From: Erigeron canadensis
Lineage: Eukaryota; Streptophyta; Magnoliopsida; Asterales; Asteraceae
Length of the DNA: 64,000 nt
Assembly: GCF_010389155.1 (NCBI RefSeq)
Contig: NC_057761.1
Location: forward strand, 18,168,501-18,232,500
Reading direction: 5' to 3'
Part shown: positions 23,185 to 36,140 of the stretch, piece after piece
Position numbering within the stretch: the stretch's first letter is position 1
How the letters are laid out: each line of letters starts with the position of its first letter
Made by a program: the position numbers and the translations under genes
The notes under the pieces: generated by a model
What the model saw: only the letters and a program-made list of their open reading frames with translations
Told to the model about the DNA's origin: nothing
Database searches by the model: none

Positions 23185-26100
23185 CTATGATATGTTGCAC
23201 CCGAGATAGCTATATTCTGCTAAATCTATGCAAGCCTCTGCAATTAACTTGTCTTGGTCCAGTATTTCAGCATCAATTGAAGAGAATTGCTGTAAATGGT
23301 TACATATTGTATAGAAGCAGCTTAGAATATGTAGATAAAGAAATTAATGTCCTAGATGGCTAAACAAGGATCCATTATCCCAGCGAAGGTGTAGTGGGAA
23401 AAATTAACTGTACAGGATATATGACAGTCTTTTAACTTGCAGCTTAAACTGAAGTACTGTATAGGGACTACTCTGGTGTACCAAATTAGGTCACACACGT
23501 AGAGGAAGCAAAATGGGAAGGTTGAATAACGGGCCAAAGTCAGTTGTCCCAGGTATGTCCGGTTGGTCTTAGACGGACCGGCATCCATTACCCATACGCA
23601 AATGCTTTGTGGGCCACAGAGTAATTTTGAGAAAATAGGTAACGAAAGACCTTTTTTGGACACAAACCTACAAATGAAAGACCTACTTTGGTCAAAGGTT
23701 GAGAAAAGAAAATATCTATCATTATATGAGATTTACCACTTTAAAGAGGAAAAACAGATTTAGAATGTTGTGGCCATTTAAAACACACTTTGGTCGACAT
23801 TCAACCCTTCTGTCCAATTAGGGATTAAACCATAAGCTAAATTGACTAGTTCGTTGGTTACTGGTTGAAATTACCGATATAACCGCAATCTTTCAATTTG
23901 ACTAATTATGTGACTGGAAATTGTGACTTTACAGTGTTTATGGAGTGACTTAACTATAAGATTCAATGGCCTGTTCATTGTGTTACACATGCATGTTAAT
24001 GAAGACTTCTCTATGTTCATGTAACATTGTAAGCCACAAGGTAAGGATGCACATTACTAGTTTTGAAGAATTGATTGTATACTGTTAGTCATATATGCAT
24101 TATACCGAGGATACAAACAAACAATGATGGACAAAAGCAAAAGCATCAATAAGCATAATCAATGACCATATGTGGACTTTAACAATTTGCAAACAAGAGC
24201 ATCATGAAATGCAAATTGTTTGCAATTTTCAAGACTGGGTTACAATTTGCTTTGAAGAAAATGAATTGTTTTATGGACTATAAAGTGAACTGGAATCCCT
24301 AGTTAAAAGCTGTGGGATCCAAGATCAATTAGGCGAGTAGAAAAACTAGAGGTGGCAAAATAAGAGTGATCTGAGTTGGACAATGGATCAAACTTGTGAT
24401 TTATAAAGCGTATTGTTTATCCAATTTATTAACTAGAAAAAAAATTATATACAAAAACTAGATTATCTTCATAAATCATAATCTAGATTTTATAATGCAG
24501 GCGGTTACAAAGATATATGCATACGAATACCACTCAGCGATAAACCCATTTAACCCACTGGATATGGTTCCTTTTCATTTAAAACTTATAGCCAGTTGCC
24601 TCATTAAGCATAATATAACCCAAATGTAATAGAAAGATCACTTTTCATATTAACTAAATTTAGTTACCTTAGTAGGAAATCCCCTGATGTAACCAACAAG
24701 TGCTACTTCCATTAGATGATCAACTATTTCATTGCTTCCATTGATGAAACAAGCATTCTGAAATGAAAGCAACACGTTACCGTGCATATTTAATTGTTTA
24801 TCTTTACCTTATTTACATTTCTTACGAGACACCAAATTCAAATACTAAAAGAAAACGGACAAGGGTTTACATCGTATGTAAGCTTTCGACATTTTTTCAG
24901 ATCATATTCTTGGTAATTTATTGAAAGCATCAGCTCTCATTGATGTCAAAAAGAAATTTTTAATGTTAGTTGAAATCCCAGTGACCTAATAGCTTATGGA
25001 GCAAGTAGCAACAATAATTCGACTCCTTATGGTAAAATATAAACAGGTCAAAATGTGTCCACAAGGAGCATTTTACCAGCTGTTAAACAGGTTAAAATGT
25101 GTCACATTTGGTCAGACTAACCTCTGAACACTTTTTAAAATTTTTATAAGGCAGTTAAAAAACTTATATGTGATTGGTCATAATCTGATCCAACTTCTAT
25201 GAATAAAACAACTTAAGAGATTGTAAACACTTAGTGTACTATGGATGACTAATAAACAGTTCAACCTGTTGGATATGTTTCTGAGTTAGCTAAAATGTTT
25301 AATTGCTCGTCATTTGTATAACAACATAAAGCTTATATGTTTTGGCAAGAACATAGCATATATCTTTAAGGAGATTGCAAGTACTGTAAATGTTTTAGAT
25401 TCTCACGATGATTCTTCTAAAAGAGCCATGGCTTCCATCCCAACTGATGCTAACCACAATTTTAACTCTCTCATGTGAGTCGAAGTCAACCCAACCAAAG
25501 TAGACACCGCAGGCTTGAACAGGAAGATCAGAAGCCACATTATCTGACAAATTTAAAAGGCACATATAAATATCATTCTATATATTTGTACCAATACTCC
25601 AGACTTACGTATGATGTAGCTTAATCTTCTAAGGAAGTTATATGTGAGCCGACATAATCAACAAGGAACAAATAGAGTACATGTTTACTTGGCAATGGGT
25701 CACTTCTGTCTGTTAAATCCCTCACTGGCCAAACGGGCATATTAATAACAAAAATTACTTAACAGGAATGGAGTAGAAAGTACCAAAGTACTTTTAATGA
25801 ATAAAACCTTGTCAAAATCATTTTACTTAAAAGGTATTCTAATTTTTGTAGAATATTGACAGGCTAATAATTTAAAAGCATACTGAAAGTATGGGCAGAA
25901 ACTTGCTTGTGTTAATACAAACTTGTTTAGACCTGTTATCCAACATGGCCGGCACGTCTATCTAGTGATGTGATTATTATCATTAAACAGATGGTAAATA
26001 TAACATAGTCGGGTAAACTTTAAACCTGAAATTTCTTTTACTAATCCATTTGTGTATGATCCCTTGAAGTGAATTGGTTCAATTGGTAATGCTTTATTCA

Positions 26101-28100
26101 CCCCTGCAACAGTGCAGCCATAGAAACTTTATGAGCAATAATGTTTGCTTTAAGGTGGCTGTATTAAACAATGACAGTACCCGATGCTTAAGTAAAGATA
26201 AAGAAACATACAGTCCCCTAAAGGCGGGAGACCCCATTGCTGTGGCTGAAAATCTAGGAACGAATGAATCACATGATCAGCAATTGAAAATTTATCCAAT
26301 TCACTTTCAATAGATGGAACTGCCACTACTTTCATATTTGCAGCCATTCCAGCTTTAACCCCTACCCTGTTGACATAACTACATGATTAAACCTTCTAGA
26401 AGTTTTGAATATCCTCAACCGAATTAAGTATAGTTCAAACTCTCAAACAGACGCAACTATTAGAAAGCACACGAAACTTGCAAATGACATCACAATATTG
26501 CAGTTTTTCAAATCAGTGAAGGTAATAACAAAATAACAAATGAAAATCCCACAATACCCCATCCAACTTTCGTAAAAAGTTAATCACTAATAATCAAATA
26601 CCTTAAATAAATAGTAATAGATAATAATACGGTTGAAAACACTTGTGAACGACAAGCATTGCCCCTGATATCTTGTACAAAGAATTACTTAATAGATACG
26701 TAAACTGAAAAGAGCCCTATCTGGAAGAATATGGCAGTTGTATGAAAACTACAATAAATAGTCTTGGCGTTTTTAAAAAGAAAAGCATAAATTGGGGCAT
26801 ACCCTTGTTAAAACACCAACTGGTAACTATTGGAGTCAAATGTATAGTATGACACTATAAAAGCCAAACTTAGATACACAATTATTTAAAATTTAAAAAT
26901 AATACAGAAATCACAAGGACATCATACTCTATTAAGAGAAATAACAAAGACCAGATATTACATACAAAGAATCTTCTATCACAAGACAGGAAGATGCTTC
27001 TACACCCATTCTGTTTGCAGCCTCCAAAAATCTAATAACAATAAAGAGATTTCAATTCAATTTTTTTCAATTAAATCTCATAAACTCTCTTTTTGAAATT
27101 GTAAAGCTTACAGGTCTGGTGAGGGCTTCCCTGATTTAACATCATCACTTCCAAGAATTACTGAAAAGTACTCTTTCCATCCTATTGTAACAAAAAGACA
27201 AAATGAGATTAAAGTTACAATTACTTATGCCACAAAATTAACTCTCTCCTTTCCCAGTAGAATAACTACTTTTATGTGTTCCAATGCACATTACATAATA
27301 AAACTTTGTTTCCACTATATCGGCCATGGCAAGTTACTTTGCATAGCATGTGCAAGAAAGGTGTGATAAAATCATGTTTCTTGCAAAAATAGGTTAAAAA
27401 AGAAGTAGATGATATAAAGTAATTCATAACAAAACACTACACAAAAGCGAGAAGCTTAATGTGAGTATGAAAATGATGAATATAGAAACATCATTACCTC
27501 TTTGGGCAGAGACTTTAGCTTCTACATTCTTCCTTGCAGAGTTTGAAGCAACTGAAAACGGAATTCCATGCTTATGAAGATGCTTGATAAGGCGGTTGAC
27601 ACCAGGAAGTGGTTTGGCTTGCAGCCATCTAAAATTAATTAACTAATTGAATCAAAATTTCAGAGTGACTGCCATATACTTGTGGTTAGAAATTGCAAAT
27701 ACAATGTAATTGGCAGTGGTAACCCAAAATAAAAGTTAGAAAGTTACGGGTGATAATAGTTCTACGTACTTTCAGTTGTAACACCCAACACTTTATGCAT
27801 GACAGCTGCCACACTGAAATTTTGATTCAATTAGTTTGGACTGTGTTTCAAGTAAGCACCCTCCAAGACTAAATAACTTGGACTGTGTTTGTTTGGTACA
27901 AACTACAATGAACTGTTCATCATCTATAATGTAGCGGGTTGTCGGAATCAATTATTTTGGAAAATGGAAATGGTCATGATCTCTAAAGTTCACTTTTACT
28001 CTAGACCAAAATAAAAACACAAGTGGCGCAAAATCTGGAATGAAGCCTATATCAAGTTTGCATTACAAAGTGAAAGTATTGCATAAATTAGATTGAGAGA

Positions 28101-28139
<39 letters not shown>

Positions 28140-29248
28140 CACTTTTCATGAAACATGGGCATGATGCTTTCAATGTATTGTTGGGGTGTAAGTGGAAGAT
28201 CATAGTCTTCAACAATTCCAATTGCTGCCTTATCTTGCAACATCCCAAGTCTCTTGTTTTCCTTGTCCATATCTACAACCTTCCCGTATCTAACAAGAAA
28301 TTCCTTTAATAGGTCTTTTGTAATTTGCTCTTGATAACAGATAAACCAAAACATGAGATAGCCCAGTAAGTATAATCAAGTCACATATACCCAAATGATA
28401 TAAAAAGAAGATCACAGAACTTATACTCTTATTTTTTTTTTATTTATATCAAGCAATATTGTACTATAGTGTGCACTTGTGCTAGGTCTAATATAATGAG
28501 ATGAAGTCACAAGTCACAAACCATCTCCAAGGTAGCCTAGAGCAAAGCGTCCCAAGGACTAGGTAAACATCTTGGGATGGCTAGGGGATAGTCGAGAAGC
28601 TCAAAGACAAAATAGCGCGACTTTCCCAGTATAGATAGTGCCTCTCCGTTTACCCGAAATGAACTCATAAACAATACATTTTTAAAAATAAAAAGGTGAT
28701 GTTTGTATGTGGTTTTAGAGCATCCACAAGACTACAATGGTAAAAAGCCTTTAAAAGCTTTTTATTTTGCAACCTCATTATTCCACTAACTTCAACCTAT
28801 CAAAAAGTTATTAGCCCCAATGGAAAGCTTTTTATTGATTACTTTCATATGTATTTTGGAAGAAGTTTTTTGTCAAAAGGTTGAGGTTTCTCAATCTATT
28901 CATCAAACAAGTCATTTAACCCAATCGTATCGACATTTTGTAAGGAAAAAAATAATAAGATGAAGAAAACCCAAAGGTCACTAAAATCAGGTACTGTAAT
29001 AATTTTAAGATCACTTGTATTACCAGAAAAAAAAAGGGGGAAAAAGTGAGGAAAATGATTAAACACATATGCTGATATTTTCAGATGATAATAATGATAA
29101 TAATAACAATATAAATACGGAGTAATAAATAAATACATTGCAAGTATAGAAACTAATATAAAGTAGTCTAGTAATCATTATATTAACCTGTGTTTAAAAG
29201 AGTGCCGTCCATATCAAATATCACGGCGGAGATGCGACGGCCGTCCAT
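23185..29248 (-). CDS. FMN phosphatase/riboflavin kinase-like protein, kinase domain incomplete
   Basis: Nine exons on the minus strand: 29188-29248, 28143-28329, 27498-27628, 27112-27181, 26966-27031, 26212-26366, 25407-25543, 24668-24757, 23185-23289. They join to 1002 nt (333 aa). The N-terminal half is a HAD phosphatase: DMDGT (D12, D14), SNSA (S111), K145 in SGKPSPD and ED169-170 in CLVIEDS, as in the FMN hydrolase half of plant FMN/FHY. The C-terminal half starts at about residue 224 and keeps CGVYFGWVDF and LMEVALVGYIRG of riboflavin kinase. The roughly 45 residues that normally sit between, with the Gly-rich and TANL ATP/flavin-binding motifs, are absent; I found no exon for them in the 668-bp intron between exons 6 and 7. 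The phosphatase is likely active and the kinase doubtful. All splice sites are GT-AG. The alternative is an ordinary bifunctional gene with an exon I failed to see. Confidence 0.8.
28095..28136. repeat. (GA)n microsatellite beside an exon
   Basis: A run of about 20 GA units starts a few bases inside the intron after the exon 2 donor of the riboflavin kinase-like gene. In the transcript the donor reads GTGAGCTCTCTCTC, so the repeat is directly next to the 5' splice site. Confidence 0.9.
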
Positions 29249-29925
29249 GGTGTATCGATGGTAGATTGGTAGGATCCACTTGGCTTAATTAACTGGAACC
29301 TAATACATGTGATTCCCGCCATCTCTATAAAGAAAGGTAATTTCATTTAGTATCCCTTGGCTGTCTATAAGTTTTCAGTATGAACCTTTGCTTTTTATGT
29401 TTTTATGATTTTTCACCACGGATATTTAGTCAAACTCAATGAATACACAAACTATGACAATGGGGGAGAAAGATTTTCTAAGTTATTTTGTTATTTTTAT
29501 AACTTGAGTCAAGTTAGGGACATCTTGACCCTTGATTGAAAATCAAGAGCTAAGATTCAATCATTATTTTTGAATCTTGACCTTTGATTTTCATTCAAGG
29601 GCTAAGATTAGCCTAACATGACTAGTCATGTTAGTCTAATTTGAGGGAATCCCCTTCCGACAATGGGCGAGGAAAGGAAAAGATAGGGGCAGGCAAACAC
29701 TATATTTGTGAAATGATATTGATCTAAATTCTTTTTTTTTAAAGGTCATTTCTCTCAAAAAATAGTAGTTTTGTTACTGAACTTTGTTGCCTCCACCATT
29801 AATGACTTCACCTTCTGGCTCGCATTAGATTTAAAGATACACTAAAGACTAGAATAAGTTTAGTGGTTTTAGGAGTTATGTGAGGGAACTAGGATTAGTC
29901 TATTTAAACAGTCTTAAATATTAGG
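29249..29925. other. Upstream region of the riboflavin kinase-like gene, with a MITE-like foldback
   Basis: The stretch 29470-29660 contains long inverted blocks (about 29536-29565 against 29570-29610) and shares words with the 13740-13930 foldback ('ttttataact', 'ctaagatt', 'catgttagtct'). The first 150 bases or so hold the presumed 5' UTR and promoter. No ORF is supported. Confidence 0.4.
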
Positions 29926-30239
29926 TAAAGGAGATACCAGAACTAGTGCACCATCCATAAACTCAATTACGAATCAACATCTCTGGCACCGAAAATGGTT
30001 CAAGGTCTGCAGTCTTATCTAACTTTCATTTACTATATTTTAACATTCAATATTTAGTTTAGGACAACTTTTGTAAATATATAAGTCCAGGCGTGTAGAA
30101 TGTAAATATTTAGGTGAGTCGGTTAGGTAGTTGTATAAATATTATTTCTCTTGTAAATCATTTCTAATTAATTCAATATAATATCAAAATATTTCCAGAT
30201 TAATTCTATTTCAACTTCCATGAATCTCTATTGTTCATG
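29926..30239 (+). repeat. 5' LTR of the Copia element
   Basis: It is repeated at 36141-36454. A TATAAATATT word near 30137-30146 could serve as the promoter TATA. The limits come from the extent of identity and the adjacent primer site. Confidence 0.75.
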
Positions 30240-30543
30240 TGGTATCAAAGCCTACGATCATGTTGCGTGATTACTCCGGCGATCTTTTCTGACCGATCAA
30301 TTAGGTTCGACCGTCTTCTCCGGCGACCTCTCTGATTTAAATTTCTAATTCTTGATTTCCCGCTCTTTTGTTTCTTCTTCGATACTCTCAATAAAACTTC
30401 AATTAATCACAAATTCATATCAGATTTACATTTCTTCTTGAAATAACCGTCAATTGATTTCAATTGATCATTTCACCATTTTTTCCTAAGATCCCCAATT
30501 TTTCTAGTCAAAACCCTAATTTTTCATAATATTCTTCCTGAAA

Positions 30544-31802
30544 ATGGCACCTTTTACTACTGAAACTGTTACTCCTCTAACTGATGTTAATTCACCAAAT
30601 CATCCACTATTCTACATCAAAATGATCATCCAGGCCTAATACTCATCTAAAAGAAATTGACTGGATCTGATAACTTTGGTGCTTGGAAACAATCTATGAT
30701 GATTGCACTAAATGCGAAAAACAAACTCAAAATTGTCACTGGAGAATATAAAAAGACTGATGTAACTCCTAAAATTCAGTCTCTTTGGGATAGGAACAAT
30801 GACATGGTGATTTCTTGGCTGCTCAACACCATTACAGAAGAAATTGGTAATTCTTTGAACTTTATCACTAATGCTGCTGAATTGTGGTATGAATTACAAG
30901 AGCATTATGCTCAACTTGATGGACATAGGATTTACCAATTAACTCATGACATTACACAATTAAAACAAAATAATTGTGTTGTTGAAGTTTATTACCACAA
31001 ATTGAAAGGGCTTTGGGATGAACTTGATGCACTTGAAACACCATTTCAATGCACCTGCCTTTGTACTTGTGAAAATGGAAAGACAAATTCTGAGAGAGAT
31101 AATAGGAAAAGACTTGTTCATTTCCTAATGGGCTTAGATGAGTGCTACTCTAACACTAGGGGCCAAATTTTACTCATGACATCCCTTCCAACTGTGGCAA
31201 AAGCTTATAGCATGGTTAGGCAAGAAGAAAAACAAAGAGAAGGGATTTTCGTTAAACCTACAACTGCTGCTGCCCTTGCATTCAGCACTCTTATCATGAT
31301 AAACAAATTTACAACTCTTATGCTAAGCCCTCCAACACCTCCTACAAATATGCCAAACCAAGCTCTAGTGACAATAATAGGAAAAGCCAATTTAAGAAAG
31401 GGGTTTATTGTAGAAATTTCTTCGAAGAGGGACACACAAAAGAAGAATGCTACAGACTCCATGGTTATCTCCCTGGCCATCCTTTACATGGATAGATTAA
31501 GCCACCAATTCAACAACCAAATCAACCCTACAGGGCAGTTCATATCACTACTACACCCACTGCTACTGATCACATTCCATCACCTACTGCTATCCAAAAT
31601 GACTTTAGACCACCCACAAACACTGCTAACCAAGGCCATGGATCTGACCTTGCCATGTATGCAAGAATGGATCAGTTGCAGAACCAACTCAACCAGATGG
31701 CAATGCTACTTCAACATTCTCAAACTGCAGCCCTACATGCTCAAGGAAATCAAACAAGAAACTCATCAGAAGGTACACTCAGACTTATTGCCTCTCATTT
31801 AA
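30544..31802 (+). pseudogene. Copia gag, frameshifted
   Basis: The probable start is ATG 30544 (MAPFTTET). The frame is lost near 30620 and a TAA occurs near 30650. The long open stretch then runs to 31802 and carries the UBN2/DUF4219 gag region (SLWDRNNDMVISWLLN; LWYELQEHY; YYHKLKGLWDELDAL). The zinc-knuckle-like sequence (YCRNFF...GHTKEECYRL) is present near 31407-31470 but in another frame, so a frameshift lies at about 31300-31400. One knuckle cysteine appears replaced. Gag would form the particle that packages element RNA; this copy cannot make it intact. Confidence 0.8.
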
Positions 31803-32594
31803 CTGCTAAAAGGTACACTCTTATTGCTTCACTTGTTTCTCATTTGAAGAATGGTTGGGTAGTAGACAGTGGTGCTACTGATTATGTTTCTAAATCCTTA
31901 TCCTGCATGCACAATTTAAAAACCTTTCCCTCTGCAGTTTATGTGACTTTACCTGATGGCAGTCACACAATTGTGACCACTTATGGCTCTGTCACAATTA
32001 ATCCCACCATCACCATCCATGGTGTCCTTTACATTCCTTCTTTTGCCTTCAATTTACTATCTGTTAGTAAATTAGGTGCCCATCTCAACCTTGCTGTTTT
32101 ATTCACACCTCTATGATGCTACTTTCAGGATCATCACAAGAGAATTGCCCATGGCACCCTCTGTAATGGTCTATACATTCTCCAACAACAAGCACCACCC
32201 ATCCAAGCTTCTACAATTCTCACAGCAACTCAATCTGCTCCACCATCTGCTACCAGTGACATTGCTTTTCTTTGGCATTCAAGACTTGGACACTCCTCCT
32301 TTTCAGCTCTTAAACAAATAAAAACAATTTCTCCTTTTATTCAATGTAATGATTCTATTAGCACTTGTAGTATATGTCCATTATCTAAGCATCATGCTTT
32401 ACCTTTTCAATGTAGCTCCTCTCACGCTTCTTGTCCATTTGATTTGGTTCATTTAGATATATGGGGTCCATATAAACAAACTACTTTACACAATTGTAAA
32501 TACTTTCTTACAATTGTTGATGATTTCTCTACAGCTACATGGACATATCTTTTACCAAATAAACAACTTGCCACTTCTCACATCAAAACCTTCT
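31655..32594 (+). pseudogene. Copia protease, GAG-pre-integrase and start of integrase
   Basis: The protease signature WVVDSGATD lies near 31852-31880, followed by SFAFNLLSVSKL. A frame change near 32080 precedes the GAG-pre-integrase block (FLWHSRLGHSS; CSICPLSKHHALPF). The integrase core opens with LDIWGPY and IVDDFS (first catalytic Asp) near 32450-32530. The frame is then cut at 32594 by the solo LTR insertion. Confidence 0.85.
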
Positions 32595-33584
32595 TGTGGA
32601 GTCCTTCACTCGATGGTTTAACCCACAAGTGTAGAATAACAAGTCAAGTAATCACTAGATATGACTAGTATTAAACGTCAAGTAAGCACTAGATTGGACT
32701 AGTATTACGATAAATATAAATGCAAGAATATATATAACGTAGTACGTACTTAAGCAATATAAAGATAAGCAAGTAAGTAAATGGTGAGATACAATGTAAT
32801 TTTCAAGTGTATTTTATTTATTGATGTTAAATAAAATACACGGTTGTTGCGGAACAAGATATTACAAAGTAAGTATCTAAACAACCTATGAATTACAAGT
32901 GATCTAAACTTTGCTAAATAAACTCTTTGATCGAAATACTTAAAGTTGTGAAGTATGACTGTTTAGATCGAGAGTATTTGAGCAAAGGCACCAAATTACA
33001 AAAGTATGTAATTTGGACGAGGAAGTGACTTGGTATTTATAGGCAAAAAGAATAAATATAATATTCTTTTTGCCGTACACATATGGTTACATGCATTTAA
33101 GGAAATTAGTTTAATTCCTTAATCCTTAAATGCATTGATTAAAGTACAAGAATAAAGTCACATGATAGTGACTTGTCTTCTAATTAACCAACCACCTTTA
33201 CATGCGTGTAAGGCTTTTAACAAAAGACAAATGGATTGTCCAGTTAAAGGCATGTAAAAGCATAAAGTCAATTCCTCGTAATCAGTGTTCAGACTTGTAA
33301 GGTCTAGAACACTGATAAGGACTCCAGTCAGGAGATCTGGTAAGTCTTCCAGTGAGCTCCGCTATTTGTCAGACTTCTTTTTTCAGACTTCAGTCTTCGA
33401 CTTCAGTGAGAATGTTCTTCAGTGGAAAGATCTTGACTGGAGTGAAGTCCAGTAAACAAATCTGGTGGAATCCAGATTTCTATACAAGTAAGTTGTTCAC
33501 TGGTCTTAACATAATTTTTGGACAAATCTTCAGAGGGCTCCAGTAGTCACGTCTGGAGCGAGTCCAGTAAATCTGGACCTAACA
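32595..33584. mobile_element. Solo LTR inserted in the Copia integrase
   Basis: The 990-bp insertion starts TGTGGAGTCC and ends GGACCTAACA, so its ends are TG...CA with imperfect inverted termini. It is flanked by perfect 5-bp repeats CTTCT (32590-32594, 33585-33589). Integrase sequence continues directly after the second repeat. There are no internal retroelement domains, so this is a solo LTR left by LTR-LTR recombination. Its first 360 bp or so recur at 45128-45457. Orientation is unknown; the inverted reading begins TGTTAGGTCC. Confidence 0.9.
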
Positions 33585-34563
33585 CTTCTATTTCTATGTG
33601 TTAAATCATTTCAAAACAACAATCAAAACTATCCGGACTGATAATGGTTCATAATTCATTAACTCTTCTCTCAACACCTTCCTTGCTGACCATGGCATTC
33701 TTCATCAAACCTCATGCCCTTACACACCCCAACAAAATGCTAGGGTGGAAAGAAAACATAGACAATTACTTGAAATTGCAAGGGCAATTCGATTTCATGC
33801 CAATTTCCCCATACATTTTTGGGGATACTGCATCATGTCTGCCACCTATATCATCAATAGATTACCTTCCAAACCTATCCATCTAAAATCCCCTTATGAA
33901 CTTCTATATCACACCCCACCTGATCTCACCCATATGAGGATTATTGGTTGCAAAACTTATGCTTACAAACACATTATGACAAATTTGCACCAAGAGCCAC
34001 TGAATCCATTTTACTTGGCCATCCTCTCACCCAAAAAGGGTATTTACTCTATTACATTCAAAATAAAACAACTTTTGTTAGCAGACATGTCATTTTCCAT
34101 GAAACAATTTTCCCATTTAAATCTCAAATAAAACACTCTGAAAATAATTCCATTTCTCCCTCCTTATCTCCAACCAACATTTTCTTTCCTTCCACCACCT
34201 TATCCACTCCTACTGACACAAATGCACTCTCTGATCTTGATGGAACTAGTGCACCCCTACAACATCATCCCTACTACTTCTCTTGAGTTAAATCATGACC
34301 AACATTCTGATCATCAACAAGATGAACAAACCAATTCCCTCTCCAATCTATTCATGATGATCCCTCACCTTTATCCACTAGGCTACCATCCACCAGAACT
34401 CACAAACCTCCTATCAAACTCAAGGATTATCACTGCCCTCTCACAAAGAAAACCATCAATTCAATATCAACTTCTAAATTTCACCACTCCAAATTCATTA
34501 ATTACTGTAATATCTCCTCACCAATCACAAAACACTTTCTCAATTCCCTGCATGCTCAAGTAG
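33585..34563 (+). pseudogene. Copia integrase, second half and linker
   Basis: After the insertion the sequence resumes with the TIRTDNG catalytic region near 33635-33650. A stop follows (GGTTCATAA). Then come the NARVERKHRQLLEIARAIRF block (third catalytic residue region) and IINRLPSKPI, spread over frames with stops and small indels to about 34560. Integrase would insert the cDNA; this copy is inactive. Confidence 0.8.
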
Positions 34564-34613
34564 AACCACACTCTTATACCCAAGCTTCCAAAGATGAAAA
34601 ATGTGTTGAAGCA

Positions 34614-36120
34614 ATGCAGAAAGAATTGAATGCTCTTGAATCAAATAATACATGGACAATAACCACTCTTCCACCTGATAAATCCCCAATTGGTTGCAAA
34701 TGGGTATTTAGAGTAAATTACCATGCTGATGGCAGCATAGAGAGGTACAAGGCACGTTTAGTTGCCAAAGGTATCACTCAAAAAGCAGGGGTGGACTACA
34801 AAGAAACATTTGCACCTGTTGCAAAAATGATAACAGTTAGAACAATTCTTGCAATAGCAGTTCAAAAACATTGGTTCATTGAACAATTGGATGTTAACAA
34901 TGCCTTTCTACATGGTGATCTACATGAAGAAGTCTACATGAAACTCCCACCTGGTTACAAGACACATTTGCCATTCAATTCTGTTTGCAGATTAAATAAA
35001 TCCCTCTATGTCCTCAAACAAGCAAACAGACAGTGGTTCAACAAACTAACCACCTTTTTAATTCAATTGGGATTCAAACAGAGTTATACAGACACATCCT
35101 TATTTACTCTGCATCAAGACTCCAATTTCACTGCATTCATTGTGTATGTTGATGATAGCTTATTACTGGGCTCCAACAATATTGTCATCTCCAACATCAA
35201 AAAGCAGCTTGATCTCCAATTCAGCATAAAAGATCTTGGTGCCCTCCACTATTACTTAGGAGTTGAATTTCTTAGAAATAAAGATGGACTTTATATGACT
35301 CAAAGAAAGTATGCTCTGGATCTCCTAACCACAGCCAAACTCCTTGATGAGAAACCATCCAACACCTTTCTTGATCCTCACAAACCCCTTACCAACACTG
35401 AAGGTGAACTACTAGAAGATCCATCAATTTATAGGACTCTAGTTGGCAAACTCATCTACTTAACAATAACCAGGCCAGATATATCCTTTGCTGCACAAGT
35501 ACTAAGTCAATTCTCTCATTCTCCAAGAACCAGTCATATGCAAGCCCTTCACAAGGTCCTTAAATACATTAAGTTGTCACCTGGCCAAGGATTATATTTT
35601 CCATCAACCACAAACAATGCTCTCTCAGCATACTGTGATACTGGACCTCTAAATGCCTTCAGTGATAGTGATTGGGCATCCTATCATACTACCAGAAGAT
35701 CAGTCACAGGCTACTGTATTTTCCTAGGTTCTTGTCTCATTTCTTGGCAATCAAAGAAGCAAAATGTGGTTTCCAGATCATCAACAGAGGTTGAATACAG
35801 GGCTCTTGCAGACTGTACTTGTGAAATAACCTGGCTCAAGAGCTATACTACATGATCTGCATATTTCTATATACACTCCTACCCCCATTAATTGTGACAA
35901 TTCCTCTGCAATTGCTTTAGCTTCTAATTCAGTCCAACATGCCAGAACGAAACACATTGAGATAGACTGCCAATTTGTTAGAGACAAAATCAAAGTTGGC
36001 CAGATTGTCCCTATGTTCATCCCAACTCAAGAACAACCTGCAGATGTTCTTACTAAAAGTCTCAGCAAAACACCTCACCATAAATGCATCACCAAATTTG
36101 GCATTTGTGATCCTTTCACA
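34614..36120 (+). pseudogene. Copia reverse transcriptase and RNase H
   Basis: The longest open part (34614-35855, 413 codons) starts at the RT N-terminus (NNTWTITTLPPDKSPIGCKWVF) and contains RYKARLVAKG, QLDVNNAFLHGDL and the catalytic YVDD in FIVYVDDSLLLG (near 35145). The RNase H region begins with the AFSDSDWA block and SRSSTEVEYRAL. A frameshift near 35830 and stop at 35853 split it from the rest (ARTKHIEIDCQFVRDKI; EQPADVLTKSL), which continues in other frames to about 36120. The RT core looks complete, RNase H is broken. Confidence 0.85.
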
Positions 36121-36140
36121 CTGCCAATTTGCGGGGAGGG

